A stretch of DNA of 64,000 nt from Neurospora tetrasperma FGSC 2508. Lineage: Eukaryota; Ascomycota; Sordariomycetes; Sordariales; Sordariaceae. The stretch is from the NCBI RefSeq assembly GCF_000213175.1, contig NW_009799099.1, forward strand, positions 3,110,029 to 3,174,028. Reading direction: 5' to 3'. The translations under genes were made by a program, and so were the position numbers. The notes beneath the pieces are model-generated. The model had not been told where the DNA came from, did no database searches, and worked only from the letters and a program-made list of their open reading frames with translations. This document shows positions 11,324-22,413 of the stretch, piece after piece (the first letter of the stretch is position 1; every line of letters begins with the position of its first letter).

Positions 11324-12039
11324 GGCTACGATTTGTGACTGAAGTGTTGATTTGCGTGTGAATTTGATTATCCAGGGTTACTTGTAGCCTGGGCTTCTTC
11401 TGTTTGAGCGTGTAAGTGCAAGGTTATCAGCTTATTGGTCAGGGGCATTGACGTCATAAGCCGTACTTATCTGGGGTCCAGAAACCGATTGTTCGATATT
11501 CTTTTTTTCTGAAAGGAACCTCCTTGTGTTGAGTACAGGGTGGGTCGAAGAGCAAAAGAAGGTCAGGGCAGTGTAAAGGTGACTATGGTTAGGATTGGAA
11601 GTCCCGGGCAAGTGGACGAGGACGCAGTGACAGAGACCCGGGGGGGACCCAGGCTTAATCCAAGCTGACTGCTCTGGGTTTCCTGCGTGACTTCCATTCC
11701 ATGCAGCAAAGGCGGGGTAGAGGCAGAAGGAGCCGTGTTGTCTCCCAATTCGGAAGTCCTAGTATGATCGGCTGCTTCCATTCTGGAATTCAGATGATGA
11801 ACAAGTCGAGCTTTGAAATGACAATATAACTAACCAAGTGATGTCATAAATATCAGTCAATATGAGCCAGTGTACTGAAAACTTAAAAAAAAAAAAAAAC
11901 ACCAAACAACCTGAAATGAACGGATATCGAAACCCCAAATCCCCACTAACGCTTATCAAAAGTCCCCCGAAAACGCCATCTCCATGTACACCACTTTACC
12001 AAAAACACCGTGCTATTCTCATCATCCAAGCCAGTTCTC
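11324..12039. promoter_or_regulatory. Kelch gene upstream region and ceramidase 3' flank
   Basis: The spacer holds the Kelch promoter on its left side and the ceramidase 3' flank on its right. A run of 15 A lies at 11885-11899. No gene is supported. Confidence 0.5.
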
Positions 12040-14547
12040 TCATACCAAGGTAAACGCCCCGCTGACGCCCTCAAACTCCTGGACCTTGCCCCCAAACAAG
12101 CTCTTGCTATCGCCGTAATACTTGAGACGATACACTCCCGGCCCGAGCTCTTTATCCCACCACTCATCGGTCTCTTCCCCTGTTTCCCACGTAATCTCCA
12201 CCTCACTCGTTCCCATCACACTGTTCTTCCTCTTCCAGCTGTAGATCAAGCTCCAATCCTCGTCGTTTCTCACGGTCCGCCACTCAGACTTTTGAGGGTT
12301 CACCTGGTCGACAAACAACTTCTCTACTGCCGCGTACGTTCCCTCTAACCTGAGGTTGTTTCTGGGATTGGCACCAACAAACACCGCCCGGATCGCGTCT
12401 CCCCTATGGTATCCTCGCGCCGAGTCAACATCAACCAGAACGTCTCCAAAGCCTTTGAAGAGTGGTGGCGCGTCACGGACCACCGCCGGGATGAAAGACA
12501 ATGATCGGTTCGTGTTGTCAGGCGGGAACGACTTTCCATCGTGGACCGGCGGGCTGGTAGAATTGGAAGAAAGGTAAGGGAGGAATGATAGAGTCACGTT
12601 AATGTAAGCATTGAGCGTATCGGGTCCGTAGAGTGTCGATGCTCCTTCGTACCGCTGAATCTGGTACTCCTCTTCGGTGGTGATATAGTGCGTGTAAGTG
12701 TTTGCGGGTCCGCCCAAGACGACAATGGGATGGCTCGAAGGTCCACCAGTGTAGCCGTAGGTCTGTCCCATGTCTTGATCGAGAATCCTCTTGAAGCTTT
12801 GGCCTACGGCCTCTTTCCACCGACGACCAGCCATGGTGGTGGCTTCGCCTGGGCTGACGACGATGGCAAATTGTCCGACACGGAAGGCCTGTACATCAAC
12901 AATGTTGGGACTCCAATCGTAAGGCCTAAGAATCTCGCCTACATCCAAGAGGATAGGCTTGGGATGTTGGCAAGCCTTCTGTTCGTCGCCTGGTGCCTTG
13001 ATGAAATACCGAACAACTTTCCAGATAGGCATTGTCGTGTTCTCGTTGCCGTTGTGCTGAGTAAAGTCGAATGCCCCTGGCCCATCAGTCGTTCCTGCAG
13101 CAAAGGAATACCCCAATGCCGCTGGGCAGGTGCGGGCGGGTTTGCCATCAGGCCGAATGAATGTGAAATTGGACATGTCATGGAATGTGTGAAAGACCTT
13201 AACCCATGGGCCTCGGACCGGTGATGGATTGTTGATAAGGTGGTCATATAACTGCTTTGCTGGTTCGAATTGGCGTCTTCCGATCTCGAAGCAGGAGCTG
13301 GCGCCATCATCGTGAACCTTGAAGGCCGGGCCTCTGCCATGGCAAGCCTGGGATTTGCCGTTGCTGCAAGTGCTGTTCTTGAAGCTGCATTGTGACCCAG
13401 ATTCATCCTCGCACCAAGCCCCAAGCACATTGGGACTGACGTCGCCCATGTTAGCCTGGGAGAAGCCGGCCACAAAATCCTCGGCTGCTGACGAGTCTCC
13501 ACGAACGCTCTTTTCAAAGAGCCAAGCTGCAACTCCCTTGTTGTCTCCAGTCACTACAGTGTTGTTGCCAAGCATAGAGGTTCCGTGAACAGGAAACCAC
13601 GTAAGAACACCGATATTCTTTCCATCCGACGCTCGCTGGAATTTCAGCATGGTAAGGTCCTTCTCCACCGAGCCATCCTCTTCCTCGCTCTTGAAGTATT
13701 TCATGCGTTCGGCTTCAGGATTTGCGAGGTAAGAGAATAAGCTGCGATTGATGTTTGCTCCGAAAACTTTGGTTGTGCCTGCGCTGAGGTATCCTGGTTG
13801 TAAGCTCTCGTGCGCCTTTCGAATGGACAAGACCGCGCCGTCGACAATGGCTTGGTATCCCTGGCGATCGAAACCTTTGCTCGTGATCTGTGGTAATAGA
13901 TAGTTCAACCACCCTCCGGGTCCGGCGTGGGAATGGGTGCCTGTAAGGGCGATGTTGTGGTGGCCATAAAAGGCATATTCGGGACCTAGCTCTTTCAAGG
14001 CTTTGATGATACCATATCGGACCGCAGTATCGCCGGACTGCGTATCGAGAACCAGGTAAACGAATCGATCTTGAGGACGCTCGAGACTCCCGACAATAAA
14101 GGCTCGCGAGTAAAGTCGTTGACGAAGACCGGTACCCAGCTGTTTTGGATCGGCGTAGCCCATGAGGTTGATCTCAACCACTGGACCGGTAATGTCACCT
14201 TTGCCAACACCAAGTAGGTATTGGGTGTCCGTAGCGCATGTTGACACATTGGTTCCTGGATTGGAAATATCTGAGCGCCAATAGTCCCATGCTAAGCTAT
14301 CGAACTGCGCAGCGACCAGGAACAAGGCAACAGCGACAGAGATAACTATCAAGACGTTTCCTATGAACAGGGATGCTGCTCTGGATGTAGGACACCGTGG
14401 AGTTCTGTGTGAGTCTGGATTTTCGGCGAATCGAACTCGAAGAGGGACTTTGCTTGTATCGACTTTCCGGTCCCTTTCGAATGTCTGTGCCTTTTCCTGA
14501 TCAACAGCTAGAGGTTCGAACTGAAGATCACCAACTTGGGGTGCCAT
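12040..14547 (-). CDS. Neutral ceramidase (N-acylsphingosine amidohydrolase)
   Basis: Hydrolyses ceramide to sphingosine and a fatty acid in sphingolipid turnover. It is a single exon of 835 residues. ATG 14547 (MAPQVGDLQF) is the first methionine in frame. The cytosolic N-terminus is basic. One membrane segment at about residues 60-82 (LFIGNVLIVISVAVALFLVA) predicts a type II signal-anchor protein, with the enzyme in the secretory lumen or outside. Family motifs visible are the start of the catalytic domain (YLLGVGKGDITGPVVEINLMG), the zinc-site motif GTHSHAGPGG and the nucleophile motif NMGDVSPN, whose Ser is catalytic in the family. Cys pairs follow (WCEDESGSQC, CSNGKSQAC). A C-terminal beta-sandwich domain ends in GVSGAFTLV. 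It is somewhat longer than many ceramidases because of the N-terminal extension. Confidence 0.95.
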   Translation of the reverse strand: MAPQVGDLQFEPLAVDQEKAQTFERDRKVDTSKVPLRVRFAENPDSHRTPRCPTSRAASLFIGNVLIVISVAVALFLVAAQFDSLAWDYWRSDISNPGTNVSTCATDTQYLLGVGKGDITGPVVEINLMGYADPKQLGTGLRQRLYSRAFIVGSLERPQDRFVYLVLDTQSGDTAVRYGIIKALKELGPEYAFYGHHNIALTGTHSHAGPGGWLNYLLPQITSKGFDRQGYQAIVDGAVLSIRKAHESLQPGYLSAGTTKVFGANINRSLFSYLANPEAERMKYFKSEEEDGSVEKDLTMLKFQRASDGKNIGVLTWFPVHGTSMLGNNTVVTGDNKGVAAWLFEKSVRGDSSAAEDFVAGFSQANMGDVSPNVLGAWCEDESGSQCSFKNSTCSNGKSQACHGRGPAFKVHDDGASSCFEIGRRQFEPAKQLYDHLINNPSPVRGPWVKVFHTFHDMSNFTFIRPDGKPARTCPAALGYSFAAGTTDGPGAFDFTQHNGNENTTMPIWKVVRYFIKAPGDEQKACQHPKPILLDVGEILRPYDWSPNIVDVQAFRVGQFAIVVSPGEATTMAGRRWKEAVGQSFKRILDQDMGQTYGYTGGPSSHPIVVLGGPANTYTHYITTEEEYQIQRYEGASTLYGPDTLNAYINVTLSFLPYLSSNSTSPPVHDGKSFPPDNTNRSLSFIPAVVRDAPPLFKGFGDVLVDVDSARGYHRGDAIRAVFVGANPRNNLRLEGTYAAVEKLFVDQVNPQKSEWRTVRNDEDWSLIYSWKRKNSVMGTSEVEITWETGEETDEWWDKELGPGVYRLKYYGDSKSLFGGKVQEFEGVSGAFTLV

Positions 14548-15268
14548 CGCTCGGTGGATTACTCGATAACAAAGCCGTGACTTTCGGATGTAAATATCAT
14601 CAGCAAAAAGAGTAGACAAAGCAGACGATGTTCCGCGTTCGACTTTTCTTCTCCGGAGTGATGAACATGCTACACACGCTTATATAGTCAGGAAACAATC
14701 AAAGACAGGCACAAGCAGCCCTCTGGATAGCCCGGGATGATTAACAGTAAACAATGCCTGCCGAGTGACCGGCCAACAAGGTTGCTTGGCGCCAAAGCAG
14801 CTGTGTCGTCATAGGACCCACTAGCGGAGCTAAAGAGCGGATACCACACCGTGCCATTAACGAGAACAGCGCTCTAAGGCCAGGGAAGCTCACCGCCAAG
14901 CACCGTTGATCAGGGGGTCTTGCGCACAGTGGTCCTGCCGGCCTGTCGCTGTTCAGCCCGACTCCGGGTCGAGGTGGGGAACGATTTTTCAGTCGTGTTA
15001 TCGCGACTGCCACCTTCGCGCTATCGCATCGCATCTCAAACATCGTAGGTACCTCTATCGCACATTACAACTAAGCCATCAGTCACATCCAACAGATTTC
15101 ACACCGTACCCAAGACGACCAACTACTACGTACGGAACCCAATTGAACAAGGCTCTGTGTCCGACTAGCACAGCCAAGGAGGCAAACCTAGAAAGGACAG
15201 CGCATCGAAATCAGCACCACACTCATCTCCCAAAAGATAGCGACAAGTCGCATCACAAAACCGCCAAA
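14548..15268. promoter_or_regulatory. Divergent promoter region, ceramidase / SPF27
   Basis: This is a 0.72-kb spacer between divergent starts. The leftward reading frame of the ceramidase stays open upstream of its ATG but has no methionine there. No distinct element was recognised. Confidence 0.45.
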
Positions 15269-16063
15269 ATGCCACTAATAACCACAATCCACGAGTCCCT
15301 CCCATGTACGTCCAACCGTACTGTACAACCCTCCAATGGATCGTCTCCTGCTCCTTCACCGCACCCTCACCCACCCCCAATCAACTCAACTACTAACCTT
15401 TCCTCCATCACAGACATTGACCCGGAACCCACCCCCTCCGAACGCTCCGCCGCCGAAGCCCTCATAGCCGCCGAACGCTCTCTCCATCCCGACGACCCCT
15501 TTCACGCCCTCCTCCCCCCTCCACTCACGCCCTCTTCCCATATCACCCCCCTCCTCGAATCCGAATTCGACCGCATCGCCTCCCACGTCCAAGCCAACCC
15601 CGACGGTACACAAGCCCCGCCACCAAAACTCTCTGCCCTCGACCTAGCCCGCTACTCCTCCCTCCCCGAGATCCCCTCCGCCTCTGAACTTGCAGGAATG
15701 GACAGCTCCGAAGCCACCACCCTTCTTTCTTCTTTACTTGGAAAAGCCTACACGGACCACGCCTACGTTGCGCAGCGGCGCGCGCACCTAGCTTTGCTGG
15801 ACGCGTACGGCAAGAACGCGTGGCTGATTGGCAACTGGCAGCTAGAGGGGGAGCTGAAGGCTATAGAAAAGGAATTGGTGAAGGCGAAGAGGGAGATTGA
15901 TCTGGTAACGCTGCAGCGGAAACAGGCGCAGGACGAGGTTGGACCGGAGATTTTGGGACTGGAGGATACGTGGAAGAAGGGCGTGGGTAGGGTGTTGGAG
16001 ACGGAAGCGGCTGTGGAGGGGTTGAGAAGGCAGGTTTTGGAGGTTAGGAGGGGGATGGAGTAG
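15269..16063 (+). CDS. Pre-mRNA-splicing factor SPF27 / BCAS2 family
   Basis: A component of the Prp19 (NineTeen/NTC) complex that activates the spliceosome; the fission-yeast relative is Cwf7. The start ATG at 15269 gives MPLITTIHESLP. A 108-bp intron (15306-15413; donor GTACGT, branch site CTAAC, acceptor ACAG) joins to YIDPEPTPSERSAAEALIAA, giving 228 residues, about the family size. The C-terminal two thirds is a long helical coiled coil (WQLEGELKAIEKELVKAK, VTLQRKQAQDEVGPEI), the usual Prp19-binding section. The intron is a multiple of three without a stop, so unspliced RNA would still be open. The spliced product fits the family N-terminus better. The gene is convergent with mcb. Confidence 0.86.
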   Translation: MPLITTIHESLPCTSNRTVQPSNGSSPAPSPHPHPPPINSTTNLSSITDIDPEPTPSERSAAEALIAAERSLHPDDPFHALLPPPLTPSSHITPLLESEFDRIASHVQANPDGTQAPPPKLSALDLARYSSLPEIPSASELAGMDSSEATTLLSSLLGKAYTDHAYVAQRRAHLALLDAYGKNAWLIGNWQLEGELKAIEKELVKAKREIDLVTLQRKQAQDEVGPEILGLEDTWKKGVGRVLETEAAVEGLRRQVLEVRRGME

Positions 16064-16637
16064 GGGGTGGCAATTCAAGATGGAGAGGAGATTTTGTGGC
16101 TTTGGTTTTGTCCTGGGTTTACAGGCAAGGTACGAAGTGTTTGGCTGTATAGACACATTGGGGAAAGAAAGGCTCGGTGAAGCATCAATCTGCATCAGAG
16201 GAGGGCGTGTCACGATAGGCGACGAATGAGCTCGACAAGGACCATGGAATGAACTGCTAGGTACCTAATTTGCAAAGAATCCCCCGGGGGATAGACAATG
16301 GATGAGAGGGGAGGTAACACCAAAACAACACAATAAGCACAATGAAACTCGGTAATAGAGACCCAGATGGTATCGAGCAGGTGGAAGACCAGTCTGCAGC
16401 CTGCGTTTCGCGCTTCTGGGAACAAATGGGCGACAATGAATGATATCAGTATATGTTGTACTAGAACCTAGTAGACGCCTTTCTTAACCAGCAATAAAGC
16501 TAACATCGACAACAACTACTAACTACTTCTGTGTGCAAGTCTTGAACCCCAAACCCAGGCCAAAGAACGGACCTTACCCAACAGTGATGAAGAAAGCCAT
16601 TTTAGTCTATAACAATTCAATTTGCACTCTGGTCTCC
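16064..16637. other. Convergent 3' spacer
   Basis: Sequence between the SPF27 and mcb stop codons. No gene or repeat is seen. Confidence 0.6.
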
Positions 16638-17862
16638 TCAAGACACCTGCAAAGGATCCACCTCTTCCGCTTCAACGTACCTAGTCCTCCGCAGGATGCT
16701 TTCAATCGGACCAAGCAACCTTTGAAAAGCATTCTTGCCAAGCCTGGCAACCTTGACCTCGGTTTGGCTGATGACGCTGGCCGCGCGAGGGGCATCATTC
16801 AGCAGCGCAAGCTCACCGAAGAAATCGCCCTTCTTGTAGTTCTTAACTGGAGAATCGTTTCCTCGCTTGAACGCTGCCGCCTCGCCAGCCTCTAACAGGA
16901 AGAAGGAGTGGCCGGGGTCACCCTCAAGAATGATCTCATGGCCAGCCGGGTACTTCTGGCTCTCGAGAGCATCCGCAATCTTGGACCGCTCATATGGCGT
17001 AAGGGTCTTGAGGATGGGCACTTCTTCGAGAAAGCTCTCGTACATCCGACGACGAGAAAAGGTCGATTCCATGAGAATTCGTCGGAAGGTGACACGATCA
17101 AGCGCCCATAGTGTGCACTGGGGCTCAGCAGAGACGACAGTGGCAGCACGGGGTGCGTTGTACATGAGGGCAAGCTCGCCAAAAGAGCCACCCTCCGCTA
17201 TCTCGCCAACCTTCTGTCCCATGCCGTCTGGGCCGGGTTGAAGAGCGCCGGTGCTGTTGACATAAACCTCGAATCTTCCCTTTTCTACCACATAGAAATA
17301 ATCACCGGCATCGCCTTGAGTGATCACCTGCCGAAAAGCGTTAGAAAAACCGTCTTTCTCAAAACAGAGATTTGCAGTGGCTTCAGGTACTAACCTTGAT
17401 TCCTTTGGCAGGCACCGGCTTCTCTACCAAAGCACCCAATACTTGGGCACTCTGGTCGTCTTCAAGGTGGTTGAAAAGAAAGTTGCCGCTGATGGCTTTC
17501 TTCAAACGCTCAAGTTGCTCTGCTGTCTTCGGATGAACAGGAGGTGACCAGTTGTCGGAGTTATCCGTGACTGGTTTCAGGGATTCTGCCGAAACGGAGG
17601 TCCGGCGACCCAAGTTGTAGTGAGCAGGGAAGTCATCAGGTTGGCGCCGGACGGGCATGTCTGACGGAGCATCGCCACCAAAGCCGTTCCAGAAAGAGGG
17701 CGCAGTGTTGTTCTTGACGCCGAAATGGGGAGTTGTAGGCGAAGTAATAGTATCATTCTCGTCTTCCTCAACCAGTCTATGCATTGGCCCAGATTCAGAT
17801 CTGCCTGAACTGCCAAACGGGTTTGCGTTCCCAAAAGGGCTGGTGAAACCTGTGCTCGACAT
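16638..17862 (-). CDS. mcb: cAMP-dependent protein kinase regulatory subunit (MCB)
   Basis: Binds and inhibits the PKA catalytic subunit and releases it when cAMP binds. In Neurospora the mcb gene is known for growth-polarity defects. Exon 1 is 17862-17395 and exon 2 is 17327-16638 (67-bp intron, donor GTTAGT), giving 385 residues, the size I remember for Neurospora MCB. The N-terminus is low-complexity (SSTGFTSPFGNANPFGSSG). The inhibitor site RRTSVSAES carries a phosphorylatable residue, as in type II subunits. Two cyclic-nucleotide-binding domains follow, with phosphate-binding cassettes FGELALMYNAPRAATV and FGELALLNDAPRAASV; each keeps the Glu and Arg that hold cAMP. The upstream spacer contains a candidate leader intron, listed separately. 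Confidence 0.97.
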
Positions 17863-20800
17863 TGTGGTGACGTTGATCCCAACAGATGAATTTTGTGAGG
17901 TGTGTCGAGCTAAATTGAGAGCTGTTGCCTTATATCAGACAAATGTTCGAATCAAATATGCAGATGCTTGTAGCTTGGACCAAACACTACCTAGTGAAAC
18001 TGAGGAAAGGGATCCAGAAATGTTTTGTCTCCGAACTTTATTTTATAATTCGCGAGCAAAAGTCGGATGGAGATCGGAAGGTCGCAAGGGACCAGAGCGT
18101 CTGTAATTTAACACGGGGAGTTGGAAGGTAGATCTTTGGCGCCTGGAAGCACTTTACAAAATTAGCACCTGATTACCGAAAGAACAAGCATGGATGATCA
18201 CCCGCATAGATCTTGACATCGGATCAGAGTGGAATTGCCGAACGGGAAATTGCGAAATTGGCAGAATGGCATGACGCAGAGAAGAGATCGGTCTTGGGAT
18301 GACAGTAATCCACACTCCATGTGATCTGTTTGACTACGAATCTATGCGACCTAGCGCACGGGTACAAGATGTTCGATTGCACAACGAGGTTGATCGAGCA
18401 AACAAGGTGAGACATGGCTGAAGAGATTTAGGGAACTTACCTAGGATTCACCAGATGTAGGATAGGTGGTATGGAGAGGTTGAGGTCGCAAGCAATCTCG
18501 CGGACAACAGTCTTGCGGTGGTTGCGAACGCCGGAGATGGATGGATAGGTTTCAGAGGATCGCGGGCGGGATGATGAAGGACGAGCGGGATTGCCGAATG
18601 GGCGATGGCAAGGGAGCAAAGGCTGGGATGCTTTGACCAGCTCGTAGCCCGAGATGCTTTATACGTGGCTGCCCGGGAAAGCAGAACAGAAAGAGGCTGT
18701 AGTGTGGACAAGGAATAAAGGCTAAGACGGTTCGGCAAACACCGCAGCACGAGGGTAGGTTTCTTCGTTGCGACCGAATTCTGGTGTCGCGAGGGCAATT
18801 GCGGTTGCGGTTGCGATCTCACTTGCAGACGAGTTGCCTTGTAGCGACGCAAGAAAGAAGCAAGGCAGCTGTGGCGAGGCGTGTTGACCGAACGAAGCAG
18901 GCGGCGGGGAGCTGTGTGGGTGGAGGTGGAAATGCCTGATGGAAGGGGGAATGGCAATAGTAACAACAGAGGACTGGAGAGCTGAGCACGACCACGGCAA
19001 ATGAGACATGGGAGTCTCCGGTTATTACTGTCTTTGTTATAACGGCGAGAGTAGAAGCGCGGGAAACACAGAGAGCAGTAAAGCTGGCATGAGGGGAGTG
19101 ATGTGGAGGAGGTGAAGCTTTAGGTTTTGGCGGGCAGGTGGGGTGGGTGATGCCGTTTGCGCTCGTTATCTGGGTTTTGGGTCGTGAAGGTGCTGGACGG
19201 TCGACCGTTGCCGTGCTGGCGTGCAGGGTTCTCTGCGATTTCCCTTCCCGGCCATTGCCTCAGCTTGGCCGTTAAGGTAGGTAAGTAGAAGTACCTAGGA
19301 CCGTGTCACAGACGGGAAGGCTTCCAGAACCACCTCATGGAATTGGCTTTGGATTTAGCAGCCGGCGCTGAATCTTCAACTCCTCATCTTTTCACGCGTT
19401 GATGTTCGTCAGCCATCATTCTACCAACATCTTTCGAAGCCACGTCAGTGATTGACTATCAACAGACAACTGGAACAATGAAGGCAATGCCCTCCTCCGT
19501 TCCCTGCTGGGGGCAAGACCCACCTCTCTTGTGCTCCTTGTTGCTTCTCCACAAGTTCCGTCAAGCACGATCACAGACTCAAATCTGTCGAATCCTTCTA
19601 GAAAACACAAGCACGAGCCTTCATGCGACTTCCCCCCCTCTTCTTCCTTGCTTCTTTTTGTGTCCCTGCGTGGCCTGTCCAATTGCCTGTCTTGCGTGTG
19701 CCAGCTCTCTTTCTCTGGTGCCAGCTTGCCCGCATTGCCTGCCATTCAGATGTTCTGTCGCCGGGGTTACACATGTGGTCTAGAGTCTGGTTGGCTGTAA
19801 CCTCAATACCTCATTGACCCATCCGCCCCCGTCGGGTGTCTGACGTGTGAGTCTGATGCTGTCCTTCTTCTTCGGCTTCTCTTGCAGATCTCGGCAGCCA
19901 TTTCGTAACGTTTTGCGAGCCAAACTCGACTAGAGAAGCCAGAAACAGCTTCTTTTTTGCGGGTGGCAACCATCCCCGAAGACTTGGCGTTATCTATCAG
20001 CTTTACGCAGTACCCCATGGATGATCTCGATGCTGTTCGGCAGCCGTTTTGTCTCAACGCTTCGTTGTACACATGCACAAGGCTTCACGCACACGACGGC
20101 GAAGTCTTTCGCGTCGTGGTGCTGAAAGTTGCTTGTGTAGGGTTCTAACGCTTTTCCTGTCAAACTTGCACGAACAATTGTTACTATCACTTGCGCGTGA
20201 ACGCTGCTGGTTGCATATGTAGTGTCCGGTTGACTGGTCCCCGACCCCATCAGATCAAGTGGAGCGGATGAGACCTGGAACATGTTGCAATCAAGATACT
20301 GATATGCAAAAGGCCGAGATACCACCCGGGCGCCGAACGGTAAACACAAGACACACAGCTGATATATCACTCTTGTACCAGATAGTGAGACTGATCTGAA
20401 GTCGCAGAACAGAAACGGTGTGCAAAAAAGTGAAATAAAGCGAGAGGTTGGTGGCACATATAGAGATTGGCAGCTCACTCTGTGCCCGATTCTGGAGGTT
20501 GTTGTTGTGTTCTATGTAAAGAAGCACCTCTTTAGATGACTGTTGACGTGCATTCGCGGGGCAGCGAAGAATGGCCCGTGCGTGTGCTGCCTTCAGCGGT
20601 TCCCTCAGTTGAGCGGCCTGGACAAGCTCTCGCTCACGTGAGACATCTCGTGAGAGTGCTCAGATGATGATATCCGAGTGTGAAGTCGGACGTCGGACAA
20701 CCAAACCCTGAAATGGAAACTCACAGCCTCCCTGCCAAGAGGAAGGCACGGACCATTTCGAATTGTTGCAACGCCCCAGAAGGCCGAAGGGTCCGGGTCC

Positions 20801-21085
20801 GCGTTCCACTGCCCACTCAGGTCTCGAGCCATTGCAGCGATGGAGTGCAGTGGACTTGCCCGTCCGTCCTGTCCTTGTAGCGCCCGACGACTCAAACTGT
20901 TCGTTGACAATTCCATTGCCCACCTTTAGACTCTGTCCCTGTGCGTGTGTTCCTGGCGCCGCCGTTCCATCAACTTTACAAAACGGCTTGAATTCCACTT
21001 GCATCATCACAAGCGCCCTTCTTCTGGTTTTCGAATCTTTCCAACCTTTTAGCGACGACAATAGTCGCTGGAATAATCCGATAAC
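17863..21085. promoter_or_regulatory. 3.2-kb divergent mcb / CDC50 upstream region
   Basis: This is a long spacer between divergent starts. It holds open frames on both strands (the longest near 18448-18966, minus) that are low in complexity, rich in Ser/Pro/Arg/Leu and unlike any family. I take them as leader or promoter sequence. The region probably contains the mcb leader and its intron. It includes several pyrimidine-rich stretches before the CDC50 start. No transposon or repeat is recognised. Confidence 0.4.
17910..18440 (-). other. mcb: Candidate 5' leader intron of mcb
   Basis: A strong donor (CTAG/GTAAGT) sits at 18440 and a TTTAG acceptor at 17910, 48 bases before the mcb ATG. That would make a 531-bp leader intron. 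I do not see a clear branch site, and the acceptor choice is a guess. Inference only. Confidence 0.28.
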
Positions 21086-22413
21086 ATGGCACCTCGCCGT
21101 CGCCGTGGCGGCCGCGATGGCTCCCAGGACGGCAACTCATCAGAGACAGATGCTCCCAAGAACCGTCCACCCAACACTGCTTTCCGCCAGCAACGAATGC
21201 GCGCCTGGCAATGCGTGCTCACGCCTAAACTTATCGTCTCCATTTTCACCGTCCTCGCCGCCATCTATCTTGGCTTCGGCGCCTACTTGACATATCTCGC
21301 CTTCACTGTACTTTCCCCCGGTTCTTTTCTGTGCCCCCTGTCACTTGCTGCAAAAAGTGTCCGACCAGCCGCTGACCATGCCACCCATCTTTTTAGGTTC
21401 GAGATATCAGTATCGACTACACAGATTGTCTCAGAGAGGCGCCCAGAGGAAATGGCACAAAGGAACCGATTCCACCCGATAACATCAAGTCGCACTTCAC
21501 GTCAAAAGCCCTGGCCGACCATCCGAACCTAGACCCCAAAAAGATGTCGACATGGCATGTTGAGGAGAAAAACGTAACCTTTGAATGGAGCGGCGTCACG
21601 GCTCCAAGAAACATTTGCGTTATCTCATTCCCTATTCCCGAGGAACTCCCGGCGCCCGTCAGCTTCTACTACCATCTCGACAATTTCTACCAGAACCATC
21701 GTCGCTACGTTAACTCGTTCAACGCCAAGCAACTTCTGGGCGATGCCGTATCCAAGGATGTTATCGACGGCTCGACCTGCAAGCCCCTGGATCTCGACCC
21801 TCGAGGAAGCGGAAAGGTCATTTACCCGTGCGGCGTGGTGGCCAATTCCATGTTCAACGACACCTTCTCCAACCCCTACAACGAGCAAAACTCTACCGAC
21901 TACGTCATGTCCAACAAGGCCGGCGACATCAGCTGGGAGGGATTGAAGGACCTATACGGCGAGACGAAGTACTCGCGGGCCGATATCGTGCCCCCACCCA
22001 ACTGGGAGGCAGCCTGGCCCAACGGCTACACAAACGACACCAAGCTTCCCGACCTCAAGAACTGGGCCGACTTCCAGAACTGGATGATGCTCGCTGCCTC
22101 GCCCGACTTTTACAAGCTGGTGCGCAAGAACGAGCACGACGCCATGAAGGCGGGCAACTACCGGATTGAGATTGTCGACAACTTCAACACCACCGTTTAC
22201 AACGGACACAAGTCCATCGTGCTCACCACTATCACTGCCATGGGCGCCCGCAACATCTGGCCAGGGATAATATTCCTCATTGTTGGCGGCATCTGCCTCA
22301 TTCTTGACATCTACTTTGTCTTGTCTTTCTTCATATGGAAGCCTCGTAAGCTGGGCGACCCGTCGTACCTGTCGTGGAATCAGCCTTCGGCCGCTCAGGC
22401 TGGATCGACGTGA
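21086..22413 (+). CDS. CDC50/LEM3 family P4-ATPase beta subunit
   Basis: An obligate partner of P4-type phospholipid flippases. It helps them leave the endoplasmic reticulum and move aminophospholipids to the cytosolic leaflet. Exons are 21086-21307 and 21397-22413 (89-bp intron), giving 412 residues. Two membrane segments, at about residues 49-73 (KLIVSIFTVLAAIYLGFGAY) and near the C-terminus (WPGIIFLIVGGICLILDIYF), flank a large exoplasmic loop. The loop has family features: four cysteines (DCL, NICV, TCKP, PCGV), the motifs YYHLDNFYQNHRRYVNS and PCGVVANSMFNDTF, and several N-glycosylation sequons. The basic N-terminus (MAPRRRRGGRDG) is cytosolic. Lem3, Cdc50 and Crf1 cannot be told apart here. 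Confidence 0.94.

Noticed and set aside
12040-14619. Longer N-terminus for the ceramidase from a non-ATG start
   Set aside because: The upstream part lacks a methionine. ATG 14547 is the first in frame and precedes the membrane anchor.
18448-18966. A 172-codon leftward open frame upstream of mcb
   Set aside because: Low-complexity, Ser/Pro/Arg/Leu-rich, no family likeness, overlaps the likely mcb leader.
20763-21290. A 175-codon plus-strand frame overlapping the CDC50 start
   Set aside because: It runs in a different frame across the CDC50 first exon and leader and shows no domain. CDC50 is the clear gene.
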